The notes beneath the pieces are model-generated. The model saw only the letters and a program-made list of their open reading frames with translations. It was not told where the DNA came from and did no database searches. The translations under genes and the position numbers were made by a program. Below, piece by piece: positions 42,069 through 50,534 of a stretch of 64,000 bases of DNA. The DNA is from Streptomyces diastaticus subsp. diastaticus (GTDB taxonomy: Bacteria; Actinomycetota; Actinomycetes; Streptomycetales; Streptomycetaceae), in NCBI RefSeq assembly GCF_011170125.1, contig NZ_BLLN01000005.1, forward strand, positions 1,426,001 through 1,490,000, given 5' to 3'. Every line of letters begins with the position of its first letter. The stretch's first letter is position 1.

Positions 42069-42230
42069 CACTTCTCCTCACTGAAGGCGTTCGGTTACGC
42101 ACCCAGAGTGATCCACGGCGGGTCCTCGCGCACGGGCGGCACAACGGGAGCCCTCTACGGAGTGGAGGGAACCGTACGGAGGCCCGCCGAGCGGCCGCCC
42201 GTGCGAGGCGGACGTGCCCCCCCCTCACGG

Positions 42231-42280
42231 CGAAAGGGGCTGTGGAGCCACCCGTGCGGGTGGCTCCACAGCCCCTTTCG
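42231..42280 (-). terminator. Strong hairpin, probable native hrdB terminator
   Basis: Perfect 23-base arms (42231-42253 with 42258-42280) and a 4-base loop. It lies 21 bases from the left end of the IS element. With the IS removed it would stand about 20 bases after the hrdB stop, where a terminator belongs. Confidence 0.85.
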
Positions 42281-42301
42281 CGGACGCGGCAGCCGGTCCT
42301 A

Positions 42302-43199
42302 GGCCGTTTCGTTTGGATCAGTTGGTCGTTGGTCCGGGTGTGCCGTTGACTGACGCGCAGTGGGCGCGGATCGAGCCGTTGCTCCCGGACCGGACGCCGA
42401 AGCGGGGTGGCCGCTGGCGTGACCATCGTGAGGTGATCGACGCGATCGCCTACAAGTTCCAGACCGGTACGCAGTGGGTGCACCTGCCGGAGAAGTACGG
42501 CAACTGGCGGGGTGTCTACAACCGGCTGCGGATGTGGGCCGTCGACGGCACCTGGGAGCGGGTTTTCACCGCCTTGGTGGCCCAGGCCGACGCCGACGAG
42601 GACGTCAGCTGGGCCGTCTCGGTCGACTCCACGATCGTGCGGGCCCACCAGCACGCGGCCGGGGCCCGTAAAAAGGGGCCCCGGCCGGCGAACCCGGCGA
42701 CCACGCCATCGGCCGTTCCCGCGGCGGACTGACCACGAAGATCCACCTCGCCGCCGATGCCCGCTGCCGGCCCCTCGCGTTCGTCCTCACCGCCGGACAG
42801 GCCGGTGACGCACCTGCCTTTCCCGAGGTCATGGCCCGCCTGCGGGTCCCCCGTCGGCGAGGACGACCCCGCACCAGGCCGGACGTGGTCCTCGCCGACA
42901 AGGCATACTCCTCCCGCGCCATCCGCGAACACCTGCGCAAGCGCGGCATCCGGGCCGTGATCCCCGTCCCCGCAGACCAACGCCGCCACCGGCTCCGCCG
43001 AGGCAGCCGAGGCGGCAGACCACCAGCCTTCGACCGCGAGACCTACAAACAGCGCAACACCGTCGAGCGGTGCATCAACCGCCTCAAACAGTGGCGAGGC
43101 ATCGCCACCCGCTACGAGAAAACCGCCACCATCTACCTGGCCGGACTCCACGTCGCGGGCATCTTCCTCTGGTCCACCCGATGATCCAAACGAAACTGC

Positions 43200-43200
<1 letters not shown>
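42302..43200 (+). mobile_element. IS5-family (IS427-like) insertion sequence
   Basis: An 899-bp element with terminal inverted repeats of 19 bases differing at one position (left 42302-42320 GGCCGTTTCGTTTGGATCA; right 43182-43200). It is flanked by a TA dinucleotide on each side (42300-42301 and 43201-43202), the duplication typical of the IS427 group. Two overlapping transposase frames lie inside, on the plus strand. It is inserted in the hrdB stop codon. Confidence 0.9.
42340..43184 (+). CDS. IS5-family DDE transposase, made by -1 frameshifting
   Basis: Two frames encode one transposase of about 281 residues. Frame A (42340-42732) starts at VPLTDAQWARIEPLLP and carries the first Asp (VSVDSTIV). 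Frame B, in the -1 frame to 43184, carries LTTKIHLAAD, the second Asp (VVLADKAYSS) and the Glu segment (YKQRNTVERCINRLKQWRG). The switch point is the A5G4 run at 42670-42678, where a -1 slip joins them. Both frames are otherwise intact, so the element may be active. Confidence 0.85.
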
Positions 43201-44735
<1,535 letters not shown>

Positions 44736-44856
44736 GAACAACCTCTCGGAACGTTGAATAGCGGCTTCCGGCCCCTGCCCTGGGTGAAGGACGGGAGCCG
44801 ACGACCCACGGCTGGGATTGGGCCGGGGGCGTTGGCGGGGGCCGGTGAGGGGTTAC

Positions 44857-44882
44857 AGCGCCGTGAACGACGACCACATTCC
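44857..44882 (-). promoter_or_regulatory. Candidate SigR-type promoter of hrdB
   Basis: GGGAAT ends at 44878 (GGAAT 44882-44878), then 18 bases, then GCT (44859-44857), one base off the SigR core GGAAT-N18-GTT. A SigR-dependent second promoter of hrdB is known in S. coelicolor, so the position about 125 bases upstream of the start is plausible. The rest of 44883-45183 shows no gene. Confidence 0.45.
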
Positions 44883-45183
44883 CTCCTCGGCTGTCACCTC
44901 TTAGGTCATCGCGCTGCCCGGTCGAGCGTTACGCCCAATCCACGTGGCCCGAGTCACACCCCTATATCGGTCAAAATTCTCCGAACAGCGACAGAGGGTG
45001 ACATAAAGATGCCGTGAGGTTCTGGGCGGGGCGACTCCGGGCGGAGAACCCGGAGCCGGTGCGCCCCGGAGCGTTGGCGCCCCGGGAGACGCGCGGCCGG
45101 TACGGGCGGGCGTCTGACTGTGACCGTACCTCCACCGTCTTCCTTCCGGCGAGGTACGGCCCCTTCCCCCTTGAGGTACCGGG

Positions 45184-45205
45184 CCGCTGACCCCGGGGTC
45201 AGCGG
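45184..45205. repeat. 22-bp perfect palindrome between whiH and hrdB
   Basis: A perfect self-complementary 22-mer centred at 45194/45195 (core GCTGACCCCGGGGTCAGC), with no loop, in the gap beyond the whiH stop. Possible binding site of a dimer or part of a compound terminator. Confidence 0.55.
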
Positions 45206-45214
45206 GTGAAACAC

Positions 45215-45255
45215 CTGGCCCCTGGAGCCGGGCTCACGCCGGGGCCAGGGGCCAG
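45215..45255 (-). terminator. Candidate terminator beyond whiH
   Basis: Eleven-base perfect arms (45215-45225 with 45245-45255) about 225 bases downstream of the whiH stop on the minus strand. No gene is seen in 45256-45478. Confidence 0.55.
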
Positions 45256-45478
45256 GATCGGAGGGGCGCCCCTGGGTCCCGGCCGGGAGGGGACCACGAG
45301 CCTCCGGGCGGCCGGTGCCGGGGGGCTCGGGGCGGTGACGCCGGGGAGCAGGCCGTGCACTCGGAGGGCCGGAGGCGCCACCGGCCTCCCCGCTCGCCGT
45401 GAGACCGAGCGGAGGGCGGGGAGGGCGCACCTGCCGGGGCATAGCGCGGGCGGCCCGGGTGGGCCGTCGGCCGTGTGC

Positions 45479-46366
45479 TCAGTGCTGCTCGCGCGGCCCG
45501 GGGACGACCCGCTCCATCTCGGGGTGGGCGGTCAGGAGCTGGCGCATGGCGTGCTCGGCCGCGGCCCCGTCACCCTCGGCGAGGGTGTCGATGATGCGGG
45601 CGTGATGGGCGAGGGAGGTCTCGTTCGGCCGGTCGCAACCGGTCGCGGGACCACCGGAGACCTGGAGGGCGGCGGAGACGATGCCGGAGAGGTGTTCCAG
45701 CATCCGGTTGCCGGCGAGCTGGATCAGCAGCCCGTGGAATTCGGCGTCGGCGCGCGAGAAGGTCATCAGGTCGCCCTGCCCGAGGGCGTGGCCCATGATC
45801 TCGACCATGTCCGCGAGCCGCTGCTGGGCGTCCTCGCGCCCGTGGCCCGCGGCGAGGCGGGCGGCGAGCGGCTCGATCGTCCAGCGCAGTTCGCCGAGCT
45901 CGCGGCGCTGGTCCTCGCGCTGCGGGCCGAAGGCGCGCCATTCGATGATGTCGGGGTCGAGGAGGTTCCAGTCGCTGACCGGGCGGACCCTGGTCCCCAC
46001 GTTGGGCCGGGCGCTCACCAGTCCCTTCGCCTCCAGCACGCGCAGGGACTCCCGCACCACGGTGCGGGAGACCTCGAAGCGCTGCCCGATCTCCTCGGGC
46101 ACCAGGGGGCGGTCGGCGCCGAGGTCGCCGGAGACGATCATCTGGCCGAGCTGCTGGACGAGTTGACCGTGAAGACCCCGGCCCCGGTTGCTGGTCGGAC
46201 GCCGGACGGCCCGGCCCAGACCGGAATCGCCGCCCTCCCAGGCGGAGGCGCTCCGCTCCGGCCCGGGCACCTCCCCGTAGGGGTAGCGGTCGAGTTCGCC
46301 CGGACCCGCGAAGCCGGAGTCTGCGGAACGGGCGGCGGTCATCATGGAGTGCGCAAGGGTAGTCAC
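45479..46366 (-). CDS. whiH: Sporulation regulator WhiH (GntR/FadR type)
   Basis: A 295-residue FadR-subfamily regulator needed for sporulation septation; length and position beside hrdB agree with WhiH of S. coelicolor. After a ~60-residue N-terminal extension comes the winged helix (LHGQLVQQLGQMIVSGDLG, FEVSRTVVRESLRVLEAKGL), then the FCD ligand domain with its metal-type Asp/His residues (FSRADAEFHGLLIQLAGN; ETSLAHHARI). The GTG at 46366 has AAAGG upstream and gives the known length. WhiH is transcribed by the sporulation sigma WhiG and acts on ftsZ and its own gene in the literature. The 455-bp gap upstream contains no gene. Confidence 0.93.
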   Translation of the reverse strand: MTTLAHSMMTAARSADSGFAGPGELDRYPYGEVPGPERSASAWEGGDSGLGRAVRRPTSNRGRGLHGQLVQQLGQMIVSGDLGADRPLVPEEIGQRFEVSRTVVRESLRVLEAKGLVSARPNVGTRVRPVSDWNLLDPDIIEWRAFGPQREDQRRELGELRWTIEPLAARLAAGHGREDAQQRLADMVEIMGHALGQGDLMTFSRADAEFHGLLIQLAGNRMLEHLSGIVSAALQVSGGPATGCDRPNETSLAHHARIIDTLAEGDGAAAEHAMRQLLTAHPEMERVVPGPREQH

Positions 46367-46373
46367 GGAACCT

Positions 46374-46401
46374 TTGTCGGCGTCGTCCCCAACTGCCTTG
46401 A
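46374..46401 (-). promoter_or_regulatory. Weak WhiG-like promoter candidate for whiH
   Basis: TCAA (46401-46398), 16 bases, GCCGACAA (46381-46374) resembles the WhiG consensus TAAA-N15-GCCGATAA with two substitutions. It ends only seven bases before the GTG, which would make an almost leaderless message, so this is low confidence. Confidence 0.3.
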
Positions 46402-46822
46402 GGTCTTTGGTGAAAAGCACACGAAAGGGTGATCGCTCACCTCGCGACCATTGACGGCCCGCCCAAGGGGCGTGAACACCCCGGTCGGACATGCGGACTT
46501 GCCTACCGGGTCGATCAGAACCTGTCATTTCAGCGAGGCCTCGCGAACAGATCCGCGCGGATACGTGCAGGACAGGGCCCCGAACGACAACATGACGGTG
46601 ATATCCGCAGGTTGTCCCCACTCTCCTGGTCGATCGGCCCGCCCGACCGCCGGGCGCGCCCCGGCCGCGCCACAACCGCCTTGCGACGCACCACGGATCA
46701 CGCCGGGCGCACACGACGGCGCTCGCACAGAAGGCCGTTGAGCGCACCGGCGTACGAGAGGGGGAGGCGGCCGGGAAGTCCCTCCGAGGCAGAGCTCTCC
46801 CGGAACCGGCGCGGCCGGTGGT

Positions 46823-47587
46823 TCAGACCTCGGGCCGCAGCATGGGCGGGTTGAGCAAGGTGGCGCCGCCCGCGCGGAAGAGCTGGGCCGGACGCCCGCC
46901 CTGGCGGGTGGTGGTGCCGCCGGTGGGGACCAGGAACCCGGGCGTGCCGGTCACCTTCCGGTGGAAGTTGCGCGGGTCGAGCACGACGCCCCAGACCGCC
47001 TCGTAGACCCTGCGCAGCTCGCCGACGGTGAACTCCGGGGGGCAGAAGGCCGTGGCCAGGGAGGAGTACTCGATCTTCGAACGGGCCCGCTCCACCCCGT
47101 CCCCCAGGATGGTGCCGTGGTCGAAGGCGAGCGGCTCGGCCTGAGGCTCCGTCCGGCGGCCGCCGGCGGTCATGCCCAGCAGTTCCTCCACGGGCGACCA
47201 CCGCGCGTGCCGGGCGTCGCCCCCGGCCCGGGGGGCGGGCAGGTCGGGCGCGAGGGCGAGGTGCGCGACGCTGACCACCCGCATCCGTGGGTCGCGGTCA
47301 GGGTCGCCGTAGGTGGCGAGCTGTTCGAGATGGGCACCGTTGTCGGTGACCGGCGCCTCGGGACTGTGGGCGCACAGACCGGTCTCCTCGGCGAGTTCCC
47401 GGGCCGCGGCCGCGGACAGGTCCTCGTCGGGCCGGACGAACCCGCCGGGCAGAGCCCACCGCTCCTGGAACGGTGCCTCGCCCCGACGGACCACCAGGGC
47501 GCAGAGCGCGTGCTTGCGCACGGTGAGGACGACCAGATCGACAGTGACGGCGAACGGCGGGAAGGCCGACGGGTCGTAGGGGGGCAT
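46823..47587 (-). CDS. Nudix-winged-helix protein (NrtR-like)
   Basis: A 254-residue protein: N-terminal Nudix domain (~1-150) and C-terminal winged helix (~165-240, EYSSLATAFCPPEFTVGELR, then AVWGVVLDPRNFHRKV), the arrangement of the NrtR family that represses NAD-metabolism genes on sensing ADP-ribose derivatives. Classical NrtR members often lose the Nudix box; here it is complete (GGFVRPDEDL..RELAEETGL fits GX5EX7REUXEEXGU), so it may also be an enzyme. The ATG at 47587 follows a plausible operator. Its targets are not visible in the window. Confidence 0.85.
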   Translation of the reverse strand: MPPYDPSAFPPFAVTVDLVVLTVRKHALCALVVRRGEAPFQERWALPGGFVRPDEDLSAAAARELAEETGLCAHSPEAPVTDNGAHLEQLATYGDPDRDPRMRVVSVAHLALAPDLPAPRAGGDARHARWSPVEELLGMTAGGRRTEPQAEPLAFDHGTILGDGVERARSKIEYSSLATAFCPPEFTVGELRRVYEAVWGVVLDPRNFHRKVTGTPGFLVPTGGTTTRQGGRPAQLFRAGGATLLNPPMLRPEV

Positions 47588-47600
47588 GGGGTGATCATAG

Positions 47601-47615
47601 TCGTCTGCCTGACGA
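47601..47615. promoter_or_regulatory. Inverted repeat upstream of the Nudix regulator
   Basis: TCGTC-N5-GACGA (47601-47615) within tagtcgtctgcctgacgata, 13 bases upstream of the start codon. Position and symmetry suit an autoregulatory operator. Confidence 0.5.
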
Positions 47616-48795
47616 TAAACAGCTTGTTCGCGAAGGCTGCGCCGGGCGCGCGTCCGGCTCCCGTGGGGGTCGGTGAAGGGTGACCGGAGGACGATCCACC
47701 GGATGTGCCGGGCGGGCACCCGGCTCCCGGGCAGTCCCCGGCCGAAGACGGCCCCGCCCCCGAAGACCGGTCCCAGGCCGGTCCGGCCGGTGATCCACGG
47801 GAAAGAGGATGACCCGCGAGCGGTCCGCCGGACCCGCGGCCATCAGTGCCCGGTTCGTCAACAGGCTTCCGCACGAGCGCGAGGGAAGACCCGCACCCGA
47901 CCGGCCACCTGGCGCTCCACGGCGGGTGGCCGACGGTGGCACGCGCCTGTCCGGCAGGCTTGCCCCGCCGCCCTCGACTGCGCCCGGTCGACGGCTCCCG
48001 GCCCCAGCCGGTGCCGTCGACGCCCACCTGCGTCGCCGGGTCCGCCGGCCGCGAACACCCGGGCGAGGGAGCCGGGCAGTGTCCGAGGAGCGCCCGCTTC
48101 CTCCTGCTCCACGGCTCACAGCCTCCGTGCGGGGCCGCCGTCCGGCCCCTTGGAGGGCGGAGCCGGCGAGGGCGCGGACGCTGGAGTGGGGTGCGAACAC
48201 CGGTGGGACGAGCGGACGCCGACGACTGCCGACCGGACGCGGACTCAGCCGCGAGGGAGCGGTACGCCGAAAGCCGGTGGCGGGCGGGCCGCACCGCCCT
48301 CGCCGCCCCTGCCTCATGGCGCCCCTCCACCGCCCGACTCCCCCTCCGGACCGGGACCCAACGTCGAGGCCGGCCTGGGGGCCGTTCCTGTCCAGGGGGG
48401 TGAGGGGCAGCGTGACGGGGCTGCTTGCTGCCCAGCACGCGGGGATCCGCCCCTCAGCCCAGACACGTCGCGCACGCCCGCCCAGCCTCCAGCCTCAGCT
48501 GTCCCCAGCCGGCGCCCGGCCTGCCTTCGGCCAGTCGCCCGGACCGGCCACGCGCACCCCCTCGGCCACGGGCTCGCAGATCCTTGAACCCGGCTCGCAG
48601 CGTCGAGGCCACGCAGCGGCCTGGCGCCCAACCAGTCGGCTCGCCGACGTCGGTGCCCGCGACGGCCTCACCCCCTCAAGCCCGTTCCGGCGTCCGCCTC
48701 ATCAACGCACTCACCCCTTTCCTCGCCCCCTCTCGTCTCCGGCGAACTCACCGCCCTTCCCTGTCAGGCACCCCGGCCGTCGCGTTCGTCAGGCA
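47616..48795. other. 1.2-kb stretch with no recognisable gene
   Basis: Frames here are long only because of high GC; none shows a conserved domain, a ribosome site with a plausible start, or family-like composition. It lies beyond the Nudix regulator and before the DUF4192 stop, and could be eroded sequence. Nothing specific is seen. Confidence 0.5.
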
Positions 48796-50370
48796 TCACC
48801 CCTGCCCCCTCGGCGGCCGGCTGCCCTGCGGGCGGCGGTCGCGGCGCGAGCTTCGCAGCGGCAGTTTCCCGCTCGGTCCGCGGCCAGGTCCTGAGCCGTA
48901 CGGTGCGCGCGGGCCACCGGGGGCGCCTCCGGGCCGTCCGCCACGCGGGCGGGCCGGGAAGGGCGGCCGCGCCGCGCTCGAGGGCCTCGCCGTCCGGGCG
49001 TCCGGGTTCACCGGTCCCGAGGCGGGTGACGGGGTGGTGTCGCCCCGGCGTGCCGACCACCTCGGAGCCGAGGGCAGCGGGATCGTCCGGCGTCGGGGCT
49101 CGGGCGTACTCCTCTCCTCGGGGTTCTCCGCGCGCACCGTCCGCATCGCCGCGTCGGCCTTCTCAGCCGAAGCGGTGGCCTCGGCCGTCTCAGCCGGTCC
49201 GGCCGACTCGGCCCGCGCGGCCGCGACCGCCGCCCGGCGCCGGTCCTTGCCCGCCCTGCGCAGGACGCGGCGGATCGACTCGGCGGCCAGGCCCTCGTCG
49301 CAGGCGTGGTGGAGGAGGACGGCGAAGGTGTAGTCGGGGTCGGCGCGCAGGGCCAGGGCAAGGGCGACGCGGGCCTCGGTGCGGTCGCCGGCCGACCAGG
49401 CCACCCAGCCGGCGAGGGCGAGCGGGGCGGCCGCGTACTCGTCGTAGGCACCGGTGCAGCGGCGGGCGAGGGCGCGCCACAGGCGCAGGGCCGGCGAGGC
49501 GAGCGGGCCCTCCATCCACTCGGCGGCCCGGTCCCTGGTCTCCCGGTCCTGGAGGCCCACGATGACGGCGGCCGCCTCGTCGGCGCCGATGGCGCGGTCG
49601 TCGCGGGCGTCGGCCGCCTCGCTCTCCGGCGCCCGCGGAAGCCGGAGCAGCCTGGTGATGAGGGCGCCGGCCGTCGTCAAGGTCTCCTCGGCGACCGCCG
49701 GGGCCTCTTCCTCCTCCACCAGCCGGGGCAGCAGGCGTGCGCAGGCCGTGTCCAGGGCGGCCGCCCAGCGCTGGTCCCCGCCGTCGTCCGGCGGGAGCAG
49801 GCGGCGTTCCATGGCGCGCAGGCTGCCGCGGACCGTCATCCCCGCATAGGCCGCGGCAGCGGCGACGGCCGAGGTGCCCGGCGGTTTCTGGGCGGTCCCC
49901 TCCGGCGGGCAGCAGACCGGATCAGGACAGCAGTAGGACCAGCAGCGGTGGCCGGAGAGGCAGAGCGCCTCGACGACCGGTACGTCGCGCGCGCCCGCTG
50001 CCAGCCGTACGTGCTGGGCGAGTGGGCGGAGGTACTCCATGACGGCGGTACCGGTCTCACCGGGACCGGGTTCGCGGCACAGGAACGCGACGATGGCGTC
50101 CGGAGTGCCGAGGCGGCGGGCGCTGCCCGTCACCAGGGCGTCGGTGACGGCGTCCGCCACCACCGGCCAGTCGGCGGGGTCGGCGGGGATGCCGACCCTG
50201 ACCCGGCCGCCGAAGCGGCCCCGCGATCCGTGGACGGCGACGAGGACGAGGTTCTCGTCGGGCTGGAAGCCGAGAAGGTAGGGCAGGGCGTCCGCCAGCT
50301 CGGTGTGGGTGCGGACGGTGACACCGGGTTCGCCGGAGTCGGTGGGCGTGGTGTTCGTGTGATCGCTCAT
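48796..50370 (-). CDS. DUF4192 protein
   Basis: A 524-residue actinobacterial protein. DUF4192 covers ~15-380, opening VTVRTHTELADALPYLLGFQPDE and with a Cys-rich segment (CWSYCCPDPVCCP, ~150). A charged disordered tail of ~130 residues follows (Arg/Pro/Ala/Ser). Function unknown. The ATG at 50370 lies 165 bases from the divergent recQ start. The tail is far longer than the family core and may be run-on. Confidence 0.85.
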   Translation of the reverse strand: MSDHTNTTPTDSGEPGVTVRTHTELADALPYLLGFQPDENLVLVAVHGSRGRFGGRVRVGIPADPADWPVVADAVTDALVTGSARRLGTPDAIVAFLCREPGPGETGTAVMEYLRPLAQHVRLAAGARDVPVVEALCLSGHRCWSYCCPDPVCCPPEGTAQKPPGTSAVAAAAAYAGMTVRGSLRAMERRLLPPDDGGDQRWAAALDTACARLLPRLVEEEEAPAVAEETLTTAGALITRLLRLPRAPESEAADARDDRAIGADEAAAVIVGLQDRETRDRAAEWMEGPLASPALRLWRALARRCTGAYDEYAAAPLALAGWVAWSAGDRTEARVALALALRADPDYTFAVLLHHACDEGLAAESIRRVLRRAGKDRRRAAVAAARAESAGPAETAEATASAEKADAAMRTVRAENPEERSTPEPRRRTIPLPSAPRWSARRGDTTPSPASGPVNPDARTARPSSAARPPFPARPRGGRPGGAPGGPRAPYGSGPGRGPSGKLPLRSSRRDRRPQGSRPPRGQG

Positions 50371-50412
50371 GGCGGTGACTCTCCTCCCGGTCCCGGCGAT
50401 CCCGCTCGGGCC

Positions 50413-50481
50413 TGTGGACGGAGCCGGGTGACGGAGTTGTCCACATGTGCCGGGTCGTCCACATCGGGCCGGTTGTCCACA
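50413..50481. promoter_or_regulatory. Cluster of four DnaA boxes
   Basis: TTGTCCACA at 50437-50445, TCGTCCACA at 50455-50463 and TTGTCCACA at 50473-50481 are spaced exactly 18 bases apart. A fourth box, CCGTCCACA, lies on the other strand at 50413-50421. The Streptomyces DnaA box is TTGTCCACA (variants YYNTCCACA). The cluster fills the recQ/DUF4192 intergenic region. Confidence 0.75.
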
Positions 50482-50534
50482 GGCAGGCCGGGCCCGTTCG
50501 CGGTTTGTCCGACCCATCGGGTTGCATGGAGGCC

